Shown one piece after another: positions 51,294 to 59,120 of a DNA stretch of 64,000 nucleotides. Both the position numbers and the translations under genes were made by a program. Below the pieces are notes generated by a model that saw only the letters and a program-made list of their open reading frames with translations, was not told the DNA's origin and did no database searches. The number at the start of each line of letters is the position of its first letter. Within the stretch, counting starts at the first letter, position 1. The stretch comes from a bacterium (lineage in GTDB: Bacteria > Pseudomonadota > Alphaproteobacteria > SP197): the NCBI GenBank assembly GCA_028821455.1, contig JAPPGE010000031.1, positions 1-64,000 on the forward strand, given 5' to 3'.

Positions 51294-53408
51294 ATGTCCC
51301 GCGCGGCCCGTCACGCCAACCTCCGGCGCGCCCTCTATCCGAGGAGCATTTGCTACATCGGCGGCTCCTTCCTCGAACCGGCCATTGCCGCGACACGCAA
51401 CCTGGGGTTTGCCGGGAGTATCCGCGTCATCAATCCACGACGGCAGGAGATCGCCGGCGAACGCTGCCTGGAATCCATCGACGAACTCGACGCGCCACCC
51501 GACGTCGTCTTCCTGGCGGTCAACCGGGAGATGACCAATGAGTTGATCGTCGAGCTCGATGACATGGGGGCCGGGGGTGCCGTCTGCTATGCGGCAGGCT
51601 ATGCGGAAATCGGTGGAGAGGGCCTCGTCCTTGAACAGGAACTTCGGCGGCGGGCGGGCAATCTCGCGGTCATCGGACCCAACTGCTACGGCTTCAACAA
51701 CTTCGTCAGCGGCGCTCTGGTGATGGCGACGCCGACCCTGGGGGAAAGAACCGTCAGGGGGTGCGCGTTCATCGGACAGAGTGGCAACATCTGCATCAAC
51801 GTCGCCAACGGCCGGCGCGGCACGCCGCTCTCCCACGTCATTTCCTGCGGCAACCAGGCCGTTCTCGACTTTGCCGACTACATCGAGGTTCTCGTCGACG
51901 ATCCTGCCGTCACCTCGTTCGCTCTCTTCATGGAAACCCTGCCCGACGCCGCGGCCTTCAGCCGGGCCGCGGTGCGCGCCCTCGAGGCCGGCAAGCCCAT
52001 CATCGTGCTCAAGTCCGGCGTCTCCAGGAGGGGCGCTTCCATGGCCTTGAGTCACACCGCGTCCCTTGCCGGCGATGACAGGTTCTACCAGGCGCTCTTC
52101 GACCGGCTCAACATCATCCGGGTGGAGACTCCGGAAGATCTGCTTGAAACCGCAAAGGTGGTGTCGGTGACGGGAATTCCCGAAGGTCTCCGGCTTGCCG
52201 TGATGACATGTTCGGGGGGCGATTCGGGATGCGTGGCCGATATCGTGGAACCCCTGGGCATCGAGTTGCCGGAGCTCGACCAGCGCCAGCATGACGACAT
52301 CGCCCGTCACATGCAGGCCTTCACGACGATTGCCAATCCGCTCGACTACAACACCTCCAACTGGGGCCGGCAGGATGTCCTCGAAGCCATCTTTCCCGTG
52401 ATGCTGCGCCAGGGGGTCGACGCCGGACTGCTGGTGGTCGACGCGATCGCCGATGTGGAACAACTGCCTGACACCCGCTCGCAGGACGACGGGGCCGCGG
52501 CGGCCATGCGCGCGTTCCACACGTCGGTGCTCCGACACGGCATTCCTGGCGTCATCACCTCGTCAGTCCCCGACAACACCTCCATCAGGCTCCGCAAGCA
52601 GTTTCACGAGGCCGGCATCGCCATGACCCACGGCATCAGGGCAGGCACGCTCTCCCTGGCGCGGGCGTGCCTCTACGGCACCAGGCGGCGCGCGGTCCTG
52701 TCCAGCCCGGCACCGGTCGATCGTGTCCTTGCAGGGCCGGTCCCCCTTGCCGGCGACGTGCGGACCCTTGACGAGCGGGAAGGCAAGAAGGTTCTCGCCG
52801 ACGCCGGACTGACAATCCCGTCCGGTGAGTGCGTCCGTCCCGCAGCCGCCGCCTCCGCCGCCGAGCGCATCGGCTATCCAGCGGTCGTGAAGGCACTGTC
52901 AGCCAGGATCGCCCACAAGACCGAGGCCGGCGGGGTCACCCTCAACCTCGGCGATCACCACGAGGTCGCCCGGGCGGCGGAGACCATCGCCCGCAAGACC
53001 GGCGTCAGGGAGGTCCTGGTTGAAGCCATGGTCACCGGCCACGTGGCCGAGATGATCATCGGCGTGACGCGCGACAACACTTTCGGGCAGGTGCTGATCA
53101 TTGGCGCCGGCGGCACCTTCGTCGAGCTAGTCGAGGACTCCGTCGTCCTGCTTCTCCCCCTCGAACGCGATGACGTGTATCGGGCCATCGGATCGCTGAA
53201 GGTGTCGCGCCTTCTGGGCGGCTACAGGGGAGCACCGCCTGGTGATGTGGAGGCCCTCGTTGATGCCGTCGTGGCCGTGGCCGCTCTTGCCGCAACACAC
53301 CGTGAGAGCCTCGTGGAACTCGACATCAACCCGCTTCTCGTCATGCCCCGGGATGGCGGCGTCGTGGTTGCCGATTGCATGATGAGAATGACCGGAACGG
53401 AGACCTGA
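51294..53408 (+). CDS. acyl-CoA synthetase, ADP-forming (acetate-CoA ligase type)
   Basis: A 704-residue protein with all domains of the ADP-forming acyl-CoA synthetase: a CoA-binding Rossmann domain (about 8-125), a succinyl-CoA-ligase-like domain with the phosphohistidine motif in ALSHTASLAGDD near residue 250, and a C-terminal ATP-grasp domain (VVKALSARIAHKTEAGGV near 545 and QVLIIGAGGTFVE near 605). It makes an acyl-CoA from an acid, CoA and ATP. It lies 3 bp before a carnitinyl-CoA-dehydratase-like gene, so it may activate carnitine, crotonobetaine or a related acid. The ATG at 51294 matches the family. Confidence 0.92.
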   Translation: MSRAARHANLRRALYPRSICYIGGSFLEPAIAATRNLGFAGSIRVINPRRQEIAGERCLESIDELDAPPDVVFLAVNREMTNELIVELDDMGAGGAVCYAAGYAEIGGEGLVLEQELRRRAGNLAVIGPNCYGFNNFVSGALVMATPTLGERTVRGCAFIGQSGNICINVANGRRGTPLSHVISCGNQAVLDFADYIEVLVDDPAVTSFALFMETLPDAAAFSRAAVRALEAGKPIIVLKSGVSRRGASMALSHTASLAGDDRFYQALFDRLNIIRVETPEDLLETAKVVSVTGIPEGLRLAVMTCSGGDSGCVADIVEPLGIELPELDQRQHDDIARHMQAFTTIANPLDYNTSNWGRQDVLEAIFPVMLRQGVDAGLLVVDAIADVEQLPDTRSQDDGAAAAMRAFHTSVLRHGIPGVITSSVPDNTSIRLRKQFHEAGIAMTHGIRAGTLSLARACLYGTRRRAVLSSPAPVDRVLAGPVPLAGDVRTLDEREGKKVLADAGLTIPSGECVRPAAAASAAERIGYPAVVKALSARIAHKTEAGGVTLNLGDHHEVARAAETIARKTGVREVLVEAMVTGHVAEMIIGVTRDNTFGQVLIIGAGGTFVELVEDSVVLLLPLERDDVYRAIGSLKVSRLLGGYRGAPPGDVEALVDAVVAVAALAATHRESLVELDINPLLVMPRDGGVVVADCMMRMTGTET

Positions 53409-53411
53409 ATC

Positions 53412-54209
53412 ATGAGTGACGTGGTCCATTGCGAACGCCGGGGCAAGGTCCTCGAGATCACCATCGACAATCCGCCGGCCAATGCCATCGGCCGCAAGGT
53501 GACGGCGGGTCTTTCCCGGGCCTTCGCGACATTGCGCGACGACCCCCATCTCCTGGTGGGTATCGTCACCGGCGCCGGCGACAAGTTCTTTTCTCCAGGT
53601 TGGGATCTCAAGGAGGCGGCCCGCGACTTCGATGCCGGCGGCGCGCTCGAGGATGACAAGGTCGACGGCGGATTCGCCGGGATCACGGAGATGTGGAACC
53701 TCTACAAACCGGTCATTGCCGCGATCAACGGGTATGCCGTGGGCGGCGGCTGGGAAATCGCCCTGGCCAGCGACATCCAGTACGCGGTGCCCCACGCCAC
53801 CTTCTTCATCCCGGACGTGCACATGGGCTTCATCGCCGACGCTGGCGCCATCCAGATCCTGCCCCGGCGCCTGCCCCATTCGGTCGCCATGGACATCCTG
53901 CTCAGCGGCCGCCGCATGGACGCCGAGGAGGCCCTCAAGTGGGGTCTTGTCAACGAGATCGTGGAGGCGGACGACCTGATGACCAGGGCCCGTGAAACCG
54001 CGGATCACCTCGCCGAGGGTGGGCCGCTGGCGCTGCAGGCCACCAAGGAGGCGGTACGCCACACCATGCACATGTCAGTTCCCGACTGTTTCCGGACACT
54101 GCGTGGGGGCGGCCTGCCGATCTACTCGCGCATGCTCGCCAGCGACGACGCCAAGGAAGGCCCGCGCGCCTTTGCGGAAAAGCGCAAGCCCCGGTTCACT
54201 GGACGATAG
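53412..54209 (+). CDS. enoyl-CoA hydratase, carnitinyl-CoA dehydratase-like
   Basis: A 265-residue crotonase-fold enzyme that resembles CaiD closely: NPPANAIGRKV, TGAGDKFFSPGWDLKEAA, the oxyanion loop in NGYAVGGGWEIALA, and the C-terminal DAKEGPRAFAEKRKPRFTGR. CaiD hydrates crotonobetainyl-CoA to carnitinyl-CoA. The catalytic Glu region is replaced by an Asp in IADAGAIQILPR, as CaiD-type enzymes vary here. It is co-transcribed with an ADP-forming ligase. A related acyl-CoA could still be the true substrate. Confidence 0.85.
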   Translation: MSDVVHCERRGKVLEITIDNPPANAIGRKVTAGLSRAFATLRDDPHLLVGIVTGAGDKFFSPGWDLKEAARDFDAGGALEDDKVDGGFAGITEMWNLYKPVIAAINGYAVGGGWEIALASDIQYAVPHATFFIPDVHMGFIADAGAIQILPRRLPHSVAMDILLSGRRMDAEEALKWGLVNEIVEADDLMTRARETADHLAEGGPLALQATKEAVRHTMHMSVPDCFRTLRGGGLPIYSRMLASDDAKEGPRAFAEKRKPRFTGR

Positions 54210-54223
54210 GCCGGAGACCCTGA

Positions 54224-54994
54224 TCAGCCGCCTCGCACGAAGGTCTCGCGGCCGCCGCTGACATTGAGAATGGCGCCCGTGACGTAGGCTGCCTCGTCGG
54301 AACACATCCACAGGACCGCCGTGGCGATGTCGCCGACGTCACCGATGCGGCCCAACGGAACGGCACGCTTGCCGAGTTCGATCACCTCGTCCTGTCCCAT
54401 GCCATCGTCCCAGATCTCCGTCTTGATGAGGCCGGGACGCACGCAGCAAACGCGAATGCCTTCCCCCGCCACTTCCTTGGCGAGACCCAGGGTGAGGGAA
54501 TCGAGTCCGCCCTTGGTCGAAGCATAGACGACGTCACCCGGCAATCCGCCGTAGACACCGGAGATCGATGACACGTTGACGATGACGCCACCGGTGCCGC
54601 CCCTTGCCGTCGACATGCGGCGGATCGCCTGGCGACTGGTCAGCGCCGGCCCCAGGAGATTCGTGTCGATGATCCTCCTGACCGTGTCGACCTCGTGATC
54701 AGCCAACGGCGTCTCGACTGAGATTCCGGCGTTGTTGACCAGGACCGCCGGCGCACCGAGCAGGCGGTCGGTCTCCTCGAAGAGAGACTCGATGTCATCG
54801 GGCCGGGACACGTCGGCACGGATGGCTGCGGCGCGCCGGCCTTCAGCCCGGACCGACTCCGCCACCTCTTCGGCGCGGTCCCTGGATGCGGAGTAGTTGA
54901 CCGCAACATCATAGCCCCGCCTGCCGGCCAGGCGGGCAATCTCCGCACCGATTCCGCGGCTGCCTCCGGTGACGATCATGACCCCTTGCGACAT
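54224..54994 (-). CDS. short-chain dehydrogenase/reductase, FabG-like
   Basis: A 256-residue SDR with VTGGSRGIGAE, NNAG and the YASTKG pair, catalytic Ser in NVSSISG. It ends AILNVSGGRETFVRGG. Residues NYSASRDRAEE after strand two suggest NADP(H). The start at 54994 is the family N-terminus; the ORF-track extension runs into the next gene. It converges with the hydratase gene and is 13 bp downstream of the amidinotransferase gene on the same strand. Confidence 0.9.
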   Translation of the reverse strand: MSQGVMIVTGGSRGIGAEIARLAGRRGYDVAVNYSASRDRAEEVAESVRAEGRRAAAIRADVSRPDDIESLFEETDRLLGAPAVLVNNAGISVETPLADHEVDTVRRIIDTNLLGPALTSRQAIRRMSTARGGTGGVIVNVSSISGVYGGLPGDVVYASTKGGLDSLTLGLAKEVAGEGIRVCCVRPGLIKTEIWDDGMGQDEVIELGKRAVPLGRIGDVGDIATAVLWMCSDEAAYVTGAILNVSGGRETFVRGG

Positions 54995-55007
54995 CGATGA
55001 TCTCCGC

Positions 55008-55919
55008 TCAGACCGGTTCGCGGCGCAGCGACTGCGCCATGCAGTGAACACCGCCACCGCCACGGGTGTAGCAGTCCACGTCGGGGTCATAGACAGTGAA
55101 GCCAAGGGCCTTCAGACGGGCCACCAGGTCCCTGGCATGGGCTGGCGCAATGACCCGGTCATTGCCCAGGGAGACGACGTTGCAGGCCAGCGCCATGGTG
55201 TCGGGATAGTTCACCGGCACGATCTCGATCCCCTTCGCCTTCAGCCAGTCGACGGTGGCCGGTTCGGTCGTGTCCAGACAGACCGCGCAGAGCTTCTCGG
55301 CCAGCATGCAGACCATGAGATCGATATGCACGTAGTGTTCGGCGATCGGTGTCACGCGGACTTCCCAGCCCTCCCTCTCGAACCACTGACTCACCTGGTG
55401 CGCCGACTGTTCCTGGGTGCGTTCGCCGCACCAGCCAATGAGGACGCAACCCGGCTCGATGATGTCGAAGTCGCCTCCTTCGAAGGACCCCGCCGTCACC
55501 ATGTCGAAAATCGGAATGCCATTGTCGACGTAGAAGCGGATGACCGGTCCGTATTCGCCGCGCCGCCACCACTGCGCCATCTGGGTGACCACGGCGCCAT
55601 AAGGTGTCATGAAGGAGGAATCCCTTGCGAAGACCTGGTAGGGAAGGTCACGGTCGGCTTCCAGCCAGTGCACCTTCACACCCGCTTCCTCATAGGCATC
55701 GACCATCTCGCGGTGCTGTTTCATGGCCAGCTGTGCGTCGAACCGGTCCCCTCGCTTGAGAGTGGCCCTGGAGATGGAACTCGTGGGGAGCCAGTGGAAG
55801 TGGTCGGCCGGCCCGAGCAGGACGTCGGTCAGGACACCGTATTCGGAATTGCATCCCCACTCGGTGAGTTGAGGAGTATTTCCTTCCGGCTCGCGGCAGC
55901 GAAGAGGATTGGAGGCCAT
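55008..55919 (-). CDS. amidinotransferase / dimethylargininase-like hydrolase
   Basis: A 303-residue member of the guanidino-group-modifying superfamily (arginine deiminase, DDAH, amidinotransferases). Substrate-binding blocks FARDSSFMTPYGAV and SFEGGDFD are present, the catalytic His is in HIDLMVCMLAEK, and the nucleophilic Cys is C293 in GGGGVHCMAQSLR. It removes or transfers the amidino or methylamino group of arginine-like compounds. DDAH-like activity releasing citrulline from methylated arginine is one option. A decarboxylase likely acting on 2-oxoarginine is divergently encoded next door. Confidence 0.88.
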   Translation of the reverse strand: MASNPLRCREPEGNTPQLTEWGCNSEYGVLTDVLLGPADHFHWLPTSSISRATLKRGDRFDAQLAMKQHREMVDAYEEAGVKVHWLEADRDLPYQVFARDSSFMTPYGAVVTQMAQWWRRGEYGPVIRFYVDNGIPIFDMVTAGSFEGGDFDIIEPGCVLIGWCGERTQEQSAHQVSQWFEREGWEVRVTPIAEHYVHIDLMVCMLAEKLCAVCLDTTEPATVDWLKAKGIEIVPVNYPDTMALACNVVSLGNDRVIAPAHARDLVARLKALGFTVYDPDVDCYTRGGGGVHCMAQSLRREPV

Positions 55920-55991
55920 GGCGGTTTCCCGTTCCCGTACGAAGTGCGGGAGGCTACCATCCGCGTTTCATGTGCTTCAAGGAGATCGACC

Positions 55992-57614
55992 ATGGCAGGC
56001 GGCAACCTTTCCCGGGGCCAGGCACTGATGCAGCTGGTCCGGGCTTACGGGATCGAGACGGTCTTCGGCATGCCCGGGGTCCATACCCTGGAGTACTATC
56101 GCGGCATCGTCGATTCCGGCATGCGTCACGTGCTGTTCCGTCATGAACAGGGCGGTGGCTTCATGGCCGATGGCCATGCGAGGATTTCCGGCAAGCCGGC
56201 GCTTTGTTGCGTCATCACCGGCCCCGGAGTGACCAACATCGCCACCGCCGTGGGCAACGCCTATGCCGACAGCCAGCCGATGCTGGTGATTGCCAGCACC
56301 AATGGATCCGGAGACCTTGGCGCCGGCCGTGGACGCCTCCATGAAATCACCGATCAGCTGGCGACAATCCGGCCGCTGACGGCCGATGCCCAGACCATTC
56401 TCGACGGCCGCCAGATCCCTGGCGCCGTGCATCGCGCCTTCTCCACCTTCGCCTCCAGCCGTCCCCGGCCCTGCTACATCGAACTCCCCATCGACAAGAT
56501 CGCCGAAACGGCAGAGTTCGCCGTCAGGACCTCGCCCATCACCGGTCCCCTGGCACCCGATCCGGCGGCAGTCGACAAGGCTGCCGCCATCGCCTCGGGC
56601 GCCCGGCAACCGGTCATCATCGCCGGCGGCGGAACGATCGACCATGGCGAGCCCCTGCGTGCTCTCGCCGAACGGCTTGGCGCCGCCGTGTTCCTCACCA
56701 TCGCCGGCAAGGGCGCATTGGCCGACTCCCATCCTCTCAACTGCGGTGCCTGCCTCTCCTTTCCGCTGGCGCATGCACTCATCGAAGACGCCGATGTCGT
56801 CATTGCCGTCGGCACCGAGCTCGCCGAGACCGACATCTGGAAGGAGCCTGACTTTCTCGAAATGAAGGGCCGGCTCATCCGAATCGATGTCGATGCCGGC
56901 AATCTCGCCCGGGACTATACGCCCGACGCCGCGCTCCTGGGCGACGCCGGGCTGACCATGACCATGCTGGCCGAAGCTCTGCCCGCGGCTCGAGGACAAC
57001 CGGGCTTTACCGGTTCCGGAACCATCCCGGATCTCCGCCGGAAGGTGATGGAACAGCTCCTCGCAAACCCGGGTGCGGCGCGGTTCGCAGCCGTGCTCGA
57101 CGCCATGCGCGCTGCCATTCCCGATGATGGCTGGCTGATTACCGATGCCACCCAGATCGCCTACTTTGCCAACGAGTACTGGCCCACCTCCAGGCCGCGT
57201 ACCTACACCCATCCCAACGGCTACTGCACGCTTGGGTCGGCCATGCCCTCGGCCATCGGCGCCAGGCTCGGTTCCCCCGAACGCCGCGGCGTGGCATTGA
57301 CCGGCGATGCCGGGTTCCTGTTCACGGCAAGCGAACTCGCCACCGCAGTCAACGAGAAGGTCGGCCTGCCGATCGTGCTGTGGAACAACGACGGTCTCGG
57401 TCAGATTCGCGATGACATGATCGAGCGCGATATCGGACCGGTCGGTGTCACACCCGGGCGCAACCCCGACTTCGTGGCCCTGGCAGGCGCCTTTGGAGCA
57501 CGTTCAGAACGGCCCACTTCTCTCTCGGCGCTCACCGGGGTCATCACGGAGGCCTTCGACGCCGACGGACCCACTCTCATCGAAGTGCGCGAGGACGCCG
57601 GTTTCCTCAACTGA
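55992..57614 (+). CDS. ThDP-dependent decarboxylase, 5-guanidino-2-oxopentanoate decarboxylase-like
   Basis: A 540-residue thiamin-diphosphate enzyme of the acetolactate synthase superfamily. The activating Glu is E52 in FRHEQGGG, and the cofactor motif is GDAGFLF followed about 20 residues on by LWNNDGLG. The early block GVHTLEYYRGIVDSGMRHV and RGRLHEITDQ resemble AruI, which decarboxylates 2-oxoarginine in arginine catabolism. Acetolactate synthase proper usually has the FAD-binding middle block, not seen here. The ATG at 55992 lies just after a divergent gene; the 881-residue track frame is antisense read-through. Confidence 0.85.
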   Translation: MAGGNLSRGQALMQLVRAYGIETVFGMPGVHTLEYYRGIVDSGMRHVLFRHEQGGGFMADGHARISGKPALCCVITGPGVTNIATAVGNAYADSQPMLVIASTNGSGDLGAGRGRLHEITDQLATIRPLTADAQTILDGRQIPGAVHRAFSTFASSRPRPCYIELPIDKIAETAEFAVRTSPITGPLAPDPAAVDKAAAIASGARQPVIIAGGGTIDHGEPLRALAERLGAAVFLTIAGKGALADSHPLNCGACLSFPLAHALIEDADVVIAVGTELAETDIWKEPDFLEMKGRLIRIDVDAGNLARDYTPDAALLGDAGLTMTMLAEALPAARGQPGFTGSGTIPDLRRKVMEQLLANPGAARFAAVLDAMRAAIPDDGWLITDATQIAYFANEYWPTSRPRTYTHPNGYCTLGSAMPSAIGARLGSPERRGVALTGDAGFLFTASELATAVNEKVGLPIVLWNNDGLGQIRDDMIERDIGPVGVTPGRNPDFVALAGAFGARSERPTSLSALTGVITEAFDADGPTLIEVREDAGFLN

Positions 57615-57621
57615 CCGATGG

Positions 57622-58380
57622 TCAGGTGGCGTAATCGCTCTTGGCGTTGTCGAGGGTACGACGAATGGCCTGCCAGGCGAGGTCATCGACGAGGAACGCG
57701 GGATCGGCACCCGCAGCCGCGGTACGCTCCACGACGTCGGCGTCGGGAAGGATGACTTCCTGACCCGATGACAGGACATCGACCTGGACCTTGCAGGCCA
57801 CCTCCAGGTTGTAGAGATGGGTGAAGGCAAAGCCCGGCGTCGGTCCGCACGTGAGAAGTCCGTGGTTTTCCAGGATTATGGCATTGTTGTCGCCGAGATC
57901 GGCAACCAGGCGATCGCACTCCTCCTGACCCGACGTCTGGAGATCCCACGGGTGAGTTGACAGGCAGCCATGGAAGAACATGGCCTGCTGGCTGAGCGGC
58001 AGGAGACCGCACTTCATGCACGCCACCGCCATGCCCGCGCGGGAGTGTGTATGCAGGACCCAGTTGGTATCCTTGCGCGCCTTGAGGATCGCATGGTGGA
58101 TGGCATGCCCGGCCTCGTTCACCGGCCAGTCGCCACGCACCAGATTGCCGTCGAAGTCGACGACGATCAGGCTGGACGCCGTGATCTCCTCGAAGAGAAG
58201 TCCGTAGGGGTTGATGAGGTAGTGACCGGGTTCGTCCGGGAGGCGCGCCGAGATGTGGGTGTAGATGAGATCGGTCCAGCCGTAGCGGACGAACGCCCGG
58301 TAGAGTGCGGCGAGATCGCAGCGAATCTCCCACTCCCGGGTCCCGGTTCTCTCAGGATGAATTCTGGACACGACGGCCAT
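57622..58380 (-). CDS. class II aldolase/adducin family protein (second copy)
   Basis: A 252-residue enzyme with YTHISARLPD near residue 41, the metal-binding LHTHSRAG near 108 and ENHGLLTCG near 170, matching the copy at 5975-6727 in length and block order. It ends TLDNAKSDYAT. The substrate is unknown. Its start is followed upstream by a 320-bp stretch without a clear gene. It converges with the ThDP decarboxylase gene with 7 bp between stops. Confidence 0.9.
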   Translation of the reverse strand: MAVVSRIHPERTGTREWEIRCDLAALYRAFVRYGWTDLIYTHISARLPDEPGHYLINPYGLLFEEITASSLIVVDFDGNLVRGDWPVNEAGHAIHHAILKARKDTNWVLHTHSRAGMAVACMKCGLLPLSQQAMFFHGCLSTHPWDLQTSGQEECDRLVADLGDNNAIILENHGLLTCGPTPGFAFTHLYNLEVACKVQVDVLSSGQEVILPDADVVERTAAAGADPAFLVDDLAWQAIRRTLDNAKSDYAT

Positions 58381-58698
58381 GGCAGGCTCTCCCTGAAGTC
58401 AGCGGACTGCAACCGCCCGGCATGAGGTCCGGAAGGCGGTCATCACTTTCCACCAAGTCGCCTCCTTCTGCAAGGTGCGCCAGGTGGGGAGAGTGAGCTC
58501 GTCTCACCCTTCGAAGGAACCGACTCTCAGTCGCCCTGGCGGCGCTCCGTGAGGCTTCCACGGGCGTGACGCGTCAGATCAAATCCATCGGCAGTCTCCA
58601 ATCCGGCGCACCGGAATCCGACCGGTTGAACGGCTCGTGATGTTGACAGCCAATCGATTGCATGGCCCCTTGTATCGATGTCGACATGGGAGTTTCCG
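58381..58698. other. intergenic stretch, no intact gene
   Basis: About 320 bases without a convincing ORF on either strand. A consensus -35-like TTGACA occurs at 58643-58648, but the nearest -10-like TTGTAT is 21 bp downstream, which is too far for a standard promoter. I see no other signal. Confidence 0.4.
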
Positions 58699-59105
58699 AT
58701 GCGGCTTCTGCGTGTCGGTGAACCGGACCCGGGGCATCCCGCCGCCCTCGGTTCTGACGGCGTTTCGCGCGATCTGCCGGGTTCGGCCGACGACATCCAC
58801 GTCGCAGTCCCTGCACCTGATCGTGCACTTCTGGAGTCTGTGCTTTCAACGATGGCCCGGAGCGGATCTTCTGGATCGGGCGGCAGGGCCAGCTGGCACC
58901 GGTCAGCCTGTGGTTGGCTGCGGCCGATGGGACGGTGGCGTACCACGGTCGGTTCAAACCTCTCGAACCCGACAACATCATCGGGACGCGGAAACCGGAC
59001 GACGGCGGCAAGGAGAGCAAGCCGGAACCGGTCTGCTTCCGGACGGGCGGTCGTTTGCATGGCGCCGGCTTCGGCGAGCCGAGCCACGTGCTGGTCACGG
59101 CCTGA
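58699..59105 (+). pseudogene. remnant with fumarylacetoacetate-hydrolase-like N-terminus
   Basis: An ATG with a GGGAG site 6 bases upstream opens a frame reading MRLLRVGEPDPGHPAALGSDGVSRDL, close to the N-terminus of fumarylacetoacetate hydrolase (YcgM type) proteins. After about 50 codons the frame loses sense. A second frame carries a separate protein-like stretch (VSLWLAAADGTVAYHGRFKPLEPDNI) that ends near 59105 and that I cannot name. The whole is best read as decayed or rearranged coding sequence; no full FAH domain, with its Glu and Asp metal ligands, is present. Confidence 0.4.
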
Positions 59106-59120
59106 CGGACGCGACATGAC

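Noticed and set aside
54969-57614. 881-residue ORF as a longer ThDP enzyme
   Set aside because: The first 341 residues are antisense of the amidinotransferase gene; the family N-terminus begins at 55992.
58643-58675. promoter with TTGACA and TTGTAT
   Set aside because: Spacing of 21 bp between the boxes is too long for a standard sigma-70 promoter.
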